32,975 nt of DNA from Novosphingobium sp. GTDB taxonomy: Bacteria; Pseudomonadota; Alphaproteobacteria; Sphingomonadales; Sphingomonadaceae. Where the stretch lies: assembly GCA_028697875.1 (NCBI GenBank), contig JAQVEQ010000003.1, forward strand, positions 1 to 32,975, in the 5' to 3' direction. Shown here in pieces: positions 1-9,303 of the stretch. The first letter of the stretch is position 1. Each line of letters starts with the position of its first letter. The translations under genes were made by a program, and so were the position numbers. The notes under the pieces are model-generated. The model did no database searches and had not been told where the DNA came from. It was given only the letters and a program-made list of their open reading frames with translations.

Positions 1-1434
1 GTCTATGAAAAACAGGACGCGGTCGGCGGTACCTGGGCGATCAACCGCTATCCCGACATCCGCGTGGATACGCCGTCGATCACCTATGAATACAGCTTCG
101 AGAAGCGCTATCCCTGGTCCGAGCATTTCGGGCGCGGTGCCCATGTGCGCCAGTATCTCGAAGACGTGGCGAAGAAGTACGGACTAGCGGACAACACCCG
201 GCTCAGCCATGCGCTGGCCGAAGCTCGCTTCGACGAGGCGAACAATCGCTGGGACCTGGCGTTCGACACCCCGGAAGGCAGGAAGACCGCGCAGGCCAGC
301 GTCGTGATTTCCGCCAGCGGCGCCTTCACCAATCCCAACTTCCCCAAGTTCAAGGGGCAGGAAAACTTCAAGGGCACGGTGGTCCATCCCGCCCGCTGGC
401 CCGAAGACCTCGACCTGACGGGCAAGCGCGTGGGGGTGATCGGCAACGGTTCGACCGGCGTGCAGCTCCTGGGCGCGGTCGCAGGGCAGGCGGAGCAGGT
501 GTACGTGTTCCAGCGCACGCCGCAGTGGATCAGCCCGCGCGCGGGCTACGGCAAGCCGATGGAAGAGGAAACCGCCTGGCTGGTGCGCAATTTCCCCGGT
601 TACTGGAACTGGTGGCGCTACATGGCGACGGCGGCCCTGTTCGACATCCACGACCTGCAGCTGACCGATCCGGAATGGCAGGCCAAAGGCGGCAAGATCA
701 ATCCCGGGAACGACGAACTGCGCGCTTTCCTGACCGAGTACATCAAGCAGGAAACCGGCGGGCGGCAGGACCTGATCGACAAGCTCATCCCCGACTATGC
801 GCCGTTCTCGCGCCGTCCGGTGGTGGACCACAACTGGTACAGGACGCTGACCCGCGACAACGTGGAACTCGTCACCGCCCCGATCGTCCGCATGGTCGAA
901 AACGGGATCGAGACCGAAGACGGGCAAGTGCGCGAACTGGACGTGCTGATCGCCGCCACCGGCTATGCGATGACGGAGTACCTCATGCCCTCGCGCTATA
1001 CCGGCACGGACGGGCAGGATCTGCACGAAACGTGGAATTCGGGCGACGGGCCGCGCGCCTATATCGGCATGATGATGCCCGGTTTCCCCAACATGTTCAT
1101 GCTGTTCGGGCCCAATTCCATGCCGATGTCGGGCGGGACCGGCCTGCCGCAATGGTACATGGTCTGGTCGTCCTACATCGGGCAGTGCCTGATGAAGATG
1201 CTGCGCGAGCACAAGGACCGGATCGAAGTGAAGGAAGGGGCATACGAGCGCTACAACCGCGATCTCGATGCCGAGGCTTCCCGGATGATCCAGCTGACCA
1301 AGGAAGGCGGCATGGACCATAATTACTACGTCAACCGGAAGCATGCCCGGCTGCAGGTCAACGCGCCGTGGCAGAGCCCCGACTATCACCGCATGTGCAC
1401 GGTGGTGAATTGGGACGACCTGGAATTGAGCTGA
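1..1434 (+). CDS. Baeyer-Villiger flavin monooxygenase, 5'-truncated
   Basis: The reading frame is open from base 1, before any start codon, and begins with VYEKQDAVGGTW, the FAD-contacting segment that follows the N-terminal Rossmann fold. About the first 40-50 residues, including the first GxGxxG, therefore lie outside the window. The Baeyer-Villiger fingerprint FxGxxxHxxxWP is present as FKGTVVHPARWP. It is followed by a second dinucleotide fold, GKRVGVIGNGSTGVQL, expected to bind NADPH. Enzymes of this family insert oxygen next to a ketone to give an ester or lactone, using FAD, NADPH and O2 in the cytoplasm. The substrate cannot be read from sequence. The gene is followed by an amidohydrolase 73 bp downstream on the same strand, which suggests a shared catabolic operon. 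An ATG at base 64 is internal and not the real start. Confidence 0.92.
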   Translation, partial: VYEKQDAVGGTWAINRYPDIRVDTPSITYEYSFEKRYPWSEHFGRGAHVRQYLEDVAKKYGLADNTRLSHALAEARFDEANNRWDLAFDTPEGRKTAQASVVISASGAFTNPNFPKFKGQENFKGTVVHPARWPEDLDLTGKRVGVIGNGSTGVQLLGAVAGQAEQVYVFQRTPQWISPRAGYGKPMEEETAWLVRNFPGYWNWWRYMATAALFDIHDLQLTDPEWQAKGGKINPGNDELRAFLTEYIKQETGGRQDLIDKLIPDYAPFSRRPVVDHNWYRTLTRDNVELVTAPIVRMVENGIETEDGQVRELDVLIAATGYAMTEYLMPSRYTGTDGQDLHETWNSGDGPRAYIGMMMPGFPNMFMLFGPNSMPMSGGTGLPQWYMVWSSYIGQCLMKMLREHKDRIEVKEGAYERYNRDLDAEASRMIQLTKEGGMDHNYYVNRKHARLQVNAPWQSPDYHRMCTVVNWDDLELS

Positions 1435-1458
1435 GGGGGAGGGCGGACGCGCTCCCCC
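1435..1458 (+). other. short GC-rich hairpin after the monooxygenase
   Basis: Perfect 7-bp arms GGGGGAG (1435-1441) and CTCCCCC (1452-1458) enclose a 10-base loop, starting right after the stop codon. There is no T-tract, so this is more likely an mRNA stability or processing hairpin than a full terminator. Confidence 0.4.
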
Positions 1459-1507
1459 GCCAAGCCGGAACAAGAACCGATCAGAATTCGAGACGAGAGG
1501 ACAATCC

Positions 1508-2698
1508 ATGACCAAGCGTGAACTGCCGTTTCCGGTCTACGATGCGGACCACCACTTCTACGACCCGGACGATTCCATCACTCGCCACCTGCCGGACAAG
1601 TACAAGGAGGACTTCCAGTTCATCGAAGTGAACGGACGCCGCCGCTTGGCCATTGGCGGGCAGATCTCGCGCTATATCCCCAACCCGACCTTCGACCGGG
1701 TGGCTGCGCCGGGATCGCACCTGCCGTACTACAAGGCGGAAAATCCCGAAGGGCTTTCCATCCGCGAGATCGGCGGCGATCCGATCGTGCCGACCCCCAG
1801 CATGCGCAACCGAGACGCGCGCATGGAATGGATGGACGACCATAACGTCGAGGGCGCGCTGGTCTTCCCCAACCTGTTTTCGGTGATCGAAAGCCGGATG
1901 GACTACGATCACGAATTCCTCTTCTCGGTCGCGCATTCGCTCAACCGCTATATCGACGAGGAATGGGGTTTCGCCCGCGACGGGCGCCTGTTCATGACCC
2001 CGGTGATGTCGCTGGCCGATGTCGACATGGCGGTGAAGGAACTGGACTGGCTGCTCAAGCAGGGCGCGCGCGCCATTGCCATGAGCCCGTCGCCGGTGCC
2101 CGGTTATCGCGGATTCCGTTCGCCGGGCGACGAGGAATTCGACCCGTTCTGGGCGCGCATCGCCGAAGCGGGCGTGTTCGTTGCCTATCACGCGTCCGAC
2201 ACGCCCTATTCCAAGATTGCCACCTGGTGGACGCGCGGCAAGGAATGGACCCCGTTCAAGCCCGATCCGATGACGGCCTGCACGATGATGATCGAACGTG
2301 CGATTTCCGACACTATCGCGGCCCTGATCTGCCACGGCGTGTTCGACCGGCACCCCAACGTGCGCGTCGCCTCGATCGAGAACGGGGCGGTCTGGGTCGG
2401 CCCGCTGATCGATCGCCTGACCCACGTCTACGGCCAGATGCCGCAGTACTTCAAGGAGCACCCGGTCGAGACGTTCAAGCGCAATTTCTTCATCACTCCG
2501 TTCACCGAGGACTCGGTGCCGGAACTGATCAGCCACATGGGCGCGGACCGGGTGATGTTCGGCAGCGACTGGCCGCATCCGGAAGGGCTGGCCGATCCGC
2601 TCGATTTCGTCGACGAGGCGGAAGGCGTGAGCATGGCCGACCTGGAAAAGGTCATGAGCAGCAACCTCAAGGGCCTGCTCGAAGGCGTGCGCGACTGA
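1508..2698 (+). CDS. amidohydrolase family 2 (PF04909-like) metal-dependent hydrolase/decarboxylase
   Basis: This is a 396-residue TIM-barrel amidohydrolase of the amidohydrolase-2 group, which hydrolyses or decarboxylates cyclic and aromatic carboxylates using a divalent metal. The N-terminal metal motif is degenerate (VYDADHHFY near residues 12-20). A central His lies in AYHAS, and the C-terminal signature GSDWPHPEG carries the expected catalytic Asp. The ATG at 1508 is preceded by GAGAGGA at a suitable distance. It follows the Baeyer-Villiger monooxygenase by 73 bp, so a lactone or ring-cleavage product of that enzyme is a plausible substrate, but this is inference from position. Members of this family are common in sphingomonad catabolic clusters. 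The exact reaction is unknown. Confidence 0.87.
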   Translation: MTKRELPFPVYDADHHFYDPDDSITRHLPDKYKEDFQFIEVNGRRRLAIGGQISRYIPNPTFDRVAAPGSHLPYYKAENPEGLSIREIGGDPIVPTPSMRNRDARMEWMDDHNVEGALVFPNLFSVIESRMDYDHEFLFSVAHSLNRYIDEEWGFARDGRLFMTPVMSLADVDMAVKELDWLLKQGARAIAMSPSPVPGYRGFRSPGDEEFDPFWARIAEAGVFVAYHASDTPYSKIATWWTRGKEWTPFKPDPMTACTMMIERAISDTIAALICHGVFDRHPNVRVASIENGAVWVGPLIDRLTHVYGQMPQYFKEHPVETFKRNFFITPFTEDSVPELISHMGADRVMFGSDWPHPEGLADPLDFVDEAEGVSMADLEKVMSSNLKGLLEGVRD

Positions 2699-2716
2699 CG
2701 CAGGTTCGCAAGAGGC

Positions 2717-2750
2717 GCGGGCGGCATCGCAGGAATGCGGTGCCGCCCGC
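2717..2750 (+). terminator. 15-bp hairpin with GGAA tetraloop, terminator-like
   Basis: Arms GCGGGCGGCA (2717-2726) and TGCCGCCCGC (2741-2750) pair perfectly. They enclose a T-G wobble and an inner CGCA/TGCG stem closed by GGAA, a GNRA-type tetraloop. It lies 19 bp after the amidohydrolase stop. No T-tract follows, so intrinsic termination is uncertain. It could instead protect the upstream mRNA or reduce read-through into the IclR gene. Confidence 0.5.
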
Positions 2751-2873
2751 ACCCCGCATCCGGCAGGCACAAGCCGGGGGGAGAAAGCCGATGGCCGATT
2801 GCCGCTGCGGGCGTGCGGTGGTTAAAGGGAAGCGGCCCCGCATCGCCGCAGCACGGGGCAAGGGAACCTGACC

Positions 2874-3803
2874 ATGCCAAGGCCGGCTCTGGCCGCTTCG
2901 CGCGCCATCGACATCCTGAACTTCATGGCCGCCAGCCCTTTACGCGGCTGGTCGCTGACCGAACTGGTGCGCCATCTCGGGGTCAACCAGGCTTCGTGCC
3001 ATGCCTTGCTGGCGGCGTTGACCCGCGATGGCTATCTCGAACGCGATCCCAAGCGGCGCACTTACCGGCTGGGACCGGCGCTGATCGCCATCGGACACGG
3101 CGCCCTGCAATGCCACCCCGTCCTGGCCGCGGCGCGCAACCGGATCGATGCCATTGTCGCCGCTTTCGATCTCGACTGCCTGCTGACCGCGCGCAGCGGC
3201 GACCACCTGATCGCGCTGGCCGCCGGTGGCCCCAATCCGGAACGGGGTTTGCGCATCGGCCAGCACGTGCCGCTGATCCCGCCGCTGGGCACGCCGTTCC
3301 TTGCCTGGGCGAACGAGGACGAAGTCGAAGCCTGGCTCGCCCGGGCCGAGGAGCCGGGCACGGAAACGGCGCGCCTGCGTCAATCGCTTGCTGCCGTGCG
3401 CCAGCGCGGTTTCGCGGTCACTCTGCGTGGGCCGGGGCAGGGGGCGGCCGGGCTGGCCCTGCTCGACCTCGCGGAAGAACCGCTGGCCGACACGCTCAAG
3501 GACCGCGCGGTCGAAGCGATCAGCCGCATGGGCGGGGAATACCTGCTGATCGACGAGGAGCCGGACCGGCTGCTGCCGGTCGATCTCATCTCCGCCCCGG
3601 TCTTCGATGCCGATGGCGCGGTGGCCTGTACGCTGTCGCTCTATGGGAGCGAACGCCCGCTCCCGCTGGCCAAGGTCATGGAGATGGGGCGCAGGCTCGG
3701 CGAGTTCTGCCGGGTCGCGGAAACCTCGCTCCCCACCCGCGAGGACGGGCAGGGAGCGGTTCGTCCGTCTCAGGCTGCGATGTCTTCCGGCTCCGGCGGA
3801 TAG
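2874..3803 (+). CDS. IclR-family transcriptional regulator
   Basis: This is a 309-residue protein with the IclR layout. A winged helix-turn-helix occupies residues 8-65 (ASRAIDILNFMAA, then LTELVRHLGVNQASCHALLAAL and a wing at YLERDPKRRTYRLG). An effector-binding domain occupies roughly residues 75-270. IclR proteins bind a small carboxylate or aromatic effector and repress or activate nearby catabolic genes. The start at 2874 has AAGGGA upstream. It lies 175 bp after the amidohydrolase on the same strand, behind a strong hairpin, and may control the monooxygenase/amidohydrolase pair or the facing oxygenase gene. Its last 34 bp overlap the 3' end of that oxygenase gene, tail to tail. The tail beyond about residue 290 is short and low in complexity. 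Confidence 0.88.
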   Translation: MPRPALAASRAIDILNFMAASPLRGWSLTELVRHLGVNQASCHALLAALTRDGYLERDPKRRTYRLGPALIAIGHGALQCHPVLAAARNRIDAIVAAFDLDCLLTARSGDHLIALAAGGPNPERGLRIGQHVPLIPPLGTPFLAWANEDEVEAWLARAEEPGTETARLRQSLAAVRQRGFAVTLRGPGQGAAGLALLDLAEEPLADTLKDRAVEAISRMGGEYLLIDEEPDRLLPVDLISAPVFDADGAVACTLSLYGSERPLPLAKVMEMGRRLGEFCRVAETSLPTREDGQGAVRPSQAAMSSGSGG

Positions 3804-4822
3804 AAGGCGGGCTTGCCCGGATCGTAGACGCGGGTCAGCAGACCGATGAACTTTTGGTCGGTCATCGGATCGGTCGGCACTTCGAACGTCTGCCCGCGCG
3901 CGCGCAGATCGTCGATCATCATGTCGAATACCTGATCGTGCGTCAGGTCGTCCGTATGCTCCAGTGCCGTCTTGAGTTCTTCGTAGCCCATGAAGACTTC
4001 GGCGCCCCAGTGGACGAGGAAGCGGAATTCTTCGGCCGGAACTTTCTGGATCACCTTGCCGTCGGTGGTGATCTGCCAGCCATCGGCGCTGTCCGGGTCG
4101 GGTTCCATCAGCGAATTGATCGCGAGGCCTTCGGGCTTGCGCATGGCGGCCGGGCCGTTGGATTCGGCAGTGTGGAACAGCATCTCGTTTTCCACCACCA
4201 CGGCACGCCCCCACATCGGCGCGTTGATTTGTTTCGGCTGGGCCTGCGGGCCTTCGGGCCAATAATTGAAACCGCCGCCGATCCTGCCCTTGTAGTACCA
4301 GGTCACGACTTGCGCCTTCTTCTGGCGCCAGCGTTCGAACAGCCCCGTCTTGGTCATGGTGTTCATCAGCCAGACCGGCGAATTGTGCATCGATATCCCA
4401 CGATAGCGCGTGGCGTCGAGGTGGGGCGAAGCGGAACCTTGGCAGGGGCCCTGGATATTGAACAGCATCCCTTCGGGCCGGGCATATTCGGCGCCCCAGT
4501 ATCCGCGCACGAGGTCGAGGAACTTGTGGTTGTAGTAACAGTCCTCGATCTCGGGATGGAGCGAGGTTTGCCCCTTGCCGTAATAGCCGCGGAACACGGG
4601 GTTGAGGAACATGTCCCAAGTGGGGGTGAAGCCTTCCGGTACCGAACCGGACGTCGTGGCGATCACTTCGTCGGGCGACTTGAAGTGCTGGGCGAGGATC
4701 AGCGACCACGGCCCCTTGTCGCGCACGATGCCGAGCAGGCGTGCATGCTGGTCTTCGGTATAGGCGTTCTCGATGACCTGCGGCGGGGCCACGGGCCTGA
4801 AGAAGGACGGGGTAACAGTCAT
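3770..4822 (-). CDS. PhyH-like Fe(II)/2-oxoglutarate-type oxygenase (putative)
   Basis: The product is 350 residues. I do not recognise a specific named enzyme. It has a plausible facial triad for Fe(II)/2-oxoglutarate oxygenases: H134 and D136 in SPHLDATRYRG, H217 in EMLFHTAES, and R228 eleven residues later, which could hold the co-substrate. This spacing fits the phytanoyl-CoA dioxygenase (PhyH) superfamily, whose members hydroxylate small molecules. The ATG at 4822 is chosen because GAGGAGAGAGG lies just upstream; in-frame upstream codons have no such site. It converges on the IclR gene and overlaps its end by 34 bp. A role in the same catabolic block is inferred from position only. The triad would need structural confirmation. 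Confidence 0.72.
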   Translation of the reverse strand: MTVTPSFFRPVAPPQVIENAYTEDQHARLLGIVRDKGPWSLILAQHFKSPDEVIATTSGSVPEGFTPTWDMFLNPVFRGYYGKGQTSLHPEIEDCYYNHKFLDLVRGYWGAEYARPEGMLFNIQGPCQGSASPHLDATRYRGISMHNSPVWLMNTMTKTGLFERWRQKKAQVVTWYYKGRIGGGFNYWPEGPQAQPKQINAPMWGRAVVVENEMLFHTAESNGPAAMRKPEGLAINSLMEPDPDSADGWQITTDGKVIQKVPAEEFRFLVHWGAEVFMGYEELKTALEHTDDLTHDQVFDMMIDDLRARGQTFEVPTDPMTDQKFIGLLTRVYDPGKPAFYPPEPEDIAA

Positions 4823-5234
4823 TGTGCCTCTCTCCTCACAATGGTCTGGCCGTTCGGGCGTCTGTGTCCGGCTCCGGGGGAATTGTAAGCCTGCCGTTAT
4901 CCCCTCAGTCTCGCGCAAGACATGTCGCACGCCACAATGCCACGATCGCCGCAGAAAAGTGCAAACCCGCGCGTTATGCAATGCCGTTCGCCCGCTTCTC
5001 CGCTCTTGCGGAAGAGGCCCTGCCGCCTGCTGCTTGCTTGGCCATGGCAGCGAACTTCTCCCGTGCCCCGGCGAGCGAAATGGCCGTCAGGTCGAAATTG
5101 TTCGCGTCGATCGCCTTGGACGCCTTGCCCATTTCGGCAATGCCGGCCTTGGTGTTCGCCAGGGCCGCATGGCTCGCCGGTTCGCTGAGCGTGACGTCGG
5201 TGGTGGTCACGGATACGGGCAGCAGGGTGAGCGC
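4823..5234. other. non-coding or decayed segment beside the oxygenase promoter
   Basis: No intact gene is recognised here. Bases 4823-4973 are the probable promoter region of the oxygenase gene on the minus strand; no convincing -35/-10 pair was found. From about 5240 down to 4974 the minus strand holds an open frame of roughly 85 codons, rich in Ala and Lys, ending EKRANGIA. It has no credible start of its own and follows the broken response-regulator remnant in another frame. It could be the tail of a second decayed gene. I do not recognise the protein. Confidence 0.4.
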
Positions 5235-5610
5235 GCCATAAACGGCTGGCTCCTGCGCGGCCCGCTGTAATGCAGGATGCGCGCGGCCAGCCCCTTGCCG
5301 GTGCCCGTTTCGCCGTGGATCAGCAGGCTGGTGAACGGGACACCGGCCAGCTTGCGCAGCATCTTGCCGTCGTCCATCGGCTTGGCGAGGAAGTCGATCG
5401 CGCCCAGTGCGATGGCCCGTTCGATGTCGGGCAGCTCGCATAGCCGGAAAGAAACACCCATTCCGCCTTCAGGCCCCGGCCGCGATATTCTTCCAGCAGG
5501 TCGAGGCCGTTGCCGTCGGGCAGGTTGAGGTCGGACGGCACGACATCGGGATCGAGTTCGCCGCCGAACAGGCAGGCTCTCGCCGCGGCGGCGGACGGCG
5601 CCAGAGTCAC
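5235..5610 (-). pseudogene. remnant of a sigma-54-dependent (NtrC-type) response regulator
   Basis: Two frames on the minus strand together spell part of one protein. From about 5610 to 5445 the translation is a receiver-domain core, DPDVVPSDLNLPDGNGLDL followed by a WVFLSGYA strand. The first third of the domain is missing. At about 5437-5442 the match jumps frame by one base, consistent with a 1-bp deletion, and continues as ELPDIERAIALGAIDFLAKP. Then comes an AAA+ Walker A segment, LIHGETGTGKGLAARILHY, typical of sigma-54 activators. Similarity stops about 20 residues after the Walker A; the rest of the ATPase and the DNA-binding domain are absent. The gene is therefore truncated at both ends and frameshifted. 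The intact parent would have activated RpoN promoters. Confidence 0.75.
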
Positions 5611-5615
5611 TTGCC

Positions 5616-5978
5616 ATGTCGCGCCGATATCTTGCCCTATTCGCCTTGCCGCTGTTCAGCCTTGCGGGTTGCAGCGCGGAAAAGCCGCTCCAGTGCCCGA
5701 CGCCCCAATTGTCGGCGAGCACGGGCGATCTCCATGAGACGGAGCAGGACATAGAGGCCTACCAGGCCCGTTTTGCCGCCGGTTTTTCCGGCAATAGCGT
5801 TGGCGAAGCCGTCGCGTCGCTGCGGACGAAGTATCCGGGCGCGGCCGACGATGCCATCGGCAACTACCTGGTTGCGGCCTATTGTCCCGTCGTCGTCCGT
5901 TCCGTCGATGGCGCCCCGGACCAGAAGGCGAGGCTCGCGGCATTCGAGAATGCCGTCCATGCCGCGCTCGGCGATTGA
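5616..5978 (+). CDS. small putative lipoprotein
   Basis: This is a 120-residue protein with a short signal peptide and a lipobox, FSLAGC, placing the lipidated Cys at residue 19. The mature part is about 100 residues with two further Cys (in LQCPTP and AAYCPVV), which could form a disulfide in the periplasm. I do not recognise a family. The gene starts next to the decayed response regulator and converges on the efflux operon, ending 24 bp from the permease stop. There is only a weak ribosome binding site before the ATG. Length, lipobox and codon use support a real gene, but no function can be assigned. Confidence 0.68.
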   Translation: MSRRYLALFALPLFSLAGCSAEKPLQCPTPQLSASTGDLHETEQDIEAYQARFAAGFSGNSVGEAVASLRTKYPGAADDAIGNYLVAAYCPVVVRSVDGAPDQKARLAAFENAVHAALGD

Positions 5979-6002
5979 GAGTTCGCCGAAACCGGCCGGC
6001 AG

Positions 6003-7210
6003 TTACTCGTGGCGCAAGGCTTCGATCGGGTTGAGGTTCGCGGCGCGGCGGGCGGGGAAATACCCGAAGACCACGCCGATCAGCGCCGAGAAGGTGAACG
6101 CGACCAGGTTGATCGTCGGGTTGAACAGGAACGGCACGCCCATCACCGGGGCCAGGCTGGCGGTCGCGACAAGGGCAATGATGATCCCGATCAGCCCGCC
6201 GAGCGAGGACAGCGCCACCGCTTCGACGAGGAATTGCAGCAGCACTTCGCGGGCGAGCGCGCCGATGGCCAGGCGGATGCCGATCTCGCGCGTGCGTTCG
6301 GTCACCGAAACCAGCATGATGTTCATGATCCCGATCCCGCCGACGATCAGGCTGACTGCGGCCACCGCCCCGAGCAGGCCGGTAAGGATCTGGGTCGATC
6401 CCGAGACCGCCGAGGCGATCTGCGCCGTGTCGAGCACGTTGAAGTCGTCGTCCTTGTTGCCGGTGATGTGCCGGCGTTCGCGCAGCAATCCTTCGAGAGC
6501 GCTCTGCACGCTCTGCGTGTCGTAGTCGTCCTCGACGGCGACCATGATCGAACGCAATTCCTGGTTGCCGGCAAAACGCCGCTGGACCGTTTTCAGCGGC
6601 ATGATGACGACATCGTCCTGATCGTTGCCGAAGCCGCCTTGGCCACGCGTTTCCAGCACGCCGACGACAGTGCAGGACACGTCGCCGAGGCGGAAGCGCT
6701 GGCCGAGCGGATCGGTATCGCGGAACAGGTTGGTGACGATGGTGTTGCCGATGATGCACACGCTCTTGCCGGCCTGCTCTTCGGCATTGGTGAAGCGGCG
6801 GCCTTCGCGGAGGTTCCAGCGTTGCGCGACCAGGTAATCGTTGGTGGTGCCGTTGATCGTGGTCGACCAGTTCTGCGCATTGCGCACCGCAGTGGTGCTG
6901 GTCTGCGACTGGCCCGCCACGGCCTTGACGCCCGGAATCTGTTCGCGGATCGCCTCGACATCGTCGTTTTCGAAATTGGGAACCGGCTCGCCGCTGCCGC
7001 CTGGTCCCATGCGCTGGCCGGGACGCACCATCAGGAGGTTGGAGCCGAGGGAACTGATCTGCTCTTCGACCGCCGCGGTCGCGCCGTTGCCCAGCGTGAC
7101 CATGGTGATAACTGCCGCGACGCCGATGACGACGCCCAGGATAGTCAGGAAGGAGCGCAGCAGGTGGCGCGAGATTTCGCGGAAGGCGAGCATGATGGTG
7201 GTCAGGAACA

Positions 7211-7211
<1 letters not shown>
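6003..7211 (-). CDS. MacB-type ABC transporter permease
   Basis: This 402-residue permease subunit has the MacB/FtsX fold. It has one N-terminal membrane segment (about residues 18-38, FLTILGVVIGVAAVITMV), a large periplasmic domain of about 220 residues, and three C-terminal membrane helices with the conserved GGIGIMNIMLVSVTERTREI stretch. It lacks a fused ATPase, unlike E. coli MacB; the ATPase is the separate gene directly upstream. The ATG at 7211 shares one base with the ATPase stop (TGATG), indicating translational coupling. Together with the adaptor and outer-membrane factor it should form a tripartite pump driven by ATP, moving substrates from the periplasm across the outer membrane. 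Such pumps export macrolides, peptides, siderophores or toxins; the substrate here is unknown. Confidence 0.92.
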
Positions 7212-7947
<736 letters not shown>

Positions 7948-7948
<1 letters not shown>

Positions 7949-9303
7949 CAGTCGGCGGCCGCTTTCAGGCTGGTGATGACTTTCATTCCTTCCTTGAGAC
8001 CGTCGCCGGAAACCGCGGTCCGCTTTCCGTCGCTGGCCCCGACCACGACCTTGATCCCCTTCGGCTTGCCGTCGTCGTCCAGCACGTAGATGGTCTGGCG
8101 GCTTCCGGCGCTGATTTCCGCCTGCTGTTCGGCGGAGCCGCTACCCATTCGCGGAGGCCCGCCCATCTGCGACATGAGACCGCCGCTTTCCTCTTCGGTA
8201 ACCGTGCCCGTCTCCGGCTGGAAGCGCAGAGCGGCATTGGGGATGGTCAGCACATTGCGTGCGGACTGGACGGCGATATCGGCCGTCGCGGTCATGCCCG
8301 GCCGCAGCCGGCCGTCGGGATTTTCCACGCTCAGGATCGCGTCGTAGGCGATGACCTGGCTCGACGAGCTGGTGCTCGAGGAACTGCTGCTCGACGAGGA
8401 GCTGGCAAGATCGTTCGATCCCAGGTCGACGCGCAGGATGCGGGCCTTGAACGTCTCGCCCGGCCAGGCGTCCACGGTAAAGGTCGCGTCCTGCCCGGCC
8501 TCGACTTGTCCGACATCGGCCTCGTCGATCGCGATCTCGAGCTGCATGGAGGAAAGATCCTCGGCGATGATGAACAATGTTGGCGTGCTGAACGAGGCGG
8601 CCACCGTCTGGCCGGGCTCGATCTGGCGCGAAAGCACGATGCCCGAGACAGGCGCCCGGATCACGGCCTTGTTGCGATTGGTCATGGTCGAGGAAAGGCT
8701 CGCGCGTGCGGAGATGACGTTGGCCGCGGCGGCCTGCAGCGAGGCGGCGGCCCGCGCACGGGTGGCCTCGGCGGTCTCCATCTCGGTCTGCGAGGGGACG
8801 CGGCCGTTCGACAGGCGCGAAACTTCCTGAAGGCGCTTCAGTTGCGCCTCGGCTTCGGCCAGTGTCGCCCGGGCCTGCTCGGTCTCGGCCTTGCGGGCGT
8901 TGAGCGTTGCCTTGCCTTGCGCGATCTCGTCGTCGAGGATGTCGGTGTTGATGATCGCCAGCGGCTGGCCGCGTTTGACCTGGTCGTTCACGTCGACCAG
9001 CACCTGATCGATCGTGCCCGAAAGCTCGGAACCGACTTCGACCTGGTTGGTCGGCGCGAGATTGCCGGTGGCCGAAACGGTAATGGCAAGGTCGCCGCGC
9101 GTCACGTCGTCGGTGATGTAATTGGGTCCATCGCTGCCGCCGAAACAGCGGGCGAGCAGCAGGATCAGCAGCAGGACCGCAAGCCCGCCGCCGCCCAGCT
9201 TGGCCCAGCGGTGCCAGCGCGGTGCGTCGCTCGCCCCCAGAAACGTATCGAGATCGGTCGCCTCGCCGGCGGTTTCTTCGTTCGTGGCGGGAGTGTCGGT
9301 CAT
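7948..9303 (-). CDS. MacA/HlyD-family periplasmic adaptor (membrane fusion protein)
   Basis: This is a 451-residue membrane fusion protein. A cytoplasmic N-terminus is followed by one membrane anchor (about residues 36-54, rich in Leu), a first lipoyl half (near VGSELSGTIDQVLV), and a long alpha-helical hairpin (about 125-210, rich in Ala/Glu/Arg). The second lipoyl half (VIRAPVSGIVLSRQIEPGQTV) and beta-barrel domains follow. It should link the MacB-type permease to the outer-membrane factor. The ATG at 9303 overlaps the stop of the upstream gene by four bases (ATGA), which selects this start over one 39 bp upstream. Residues 301-315 are 14 serines and one threonine inserted in the beta-barrel region, an odd low-complexity stretch. 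A Gly/Met-rich insert (about 380-400) is also unusual. Confidence 0.93.

Noticed and set aside
184..1515. 443-codon minus-strand frame (and a similar one at 1481-2770)
   Set aside because: Both are antisense to the monooxygenase and amidohydrolase genes and show His/Arg/Val-rich shadow composition.
2735..4888. 717-codon open frame on the plus strand
   Set aside because: It runs across the IclR gene in another frame and antisense through the oxygenase gene; its product is Arg/Gly/Ala-rich with no domain, typical of shadow frames in GC-rich DNA.
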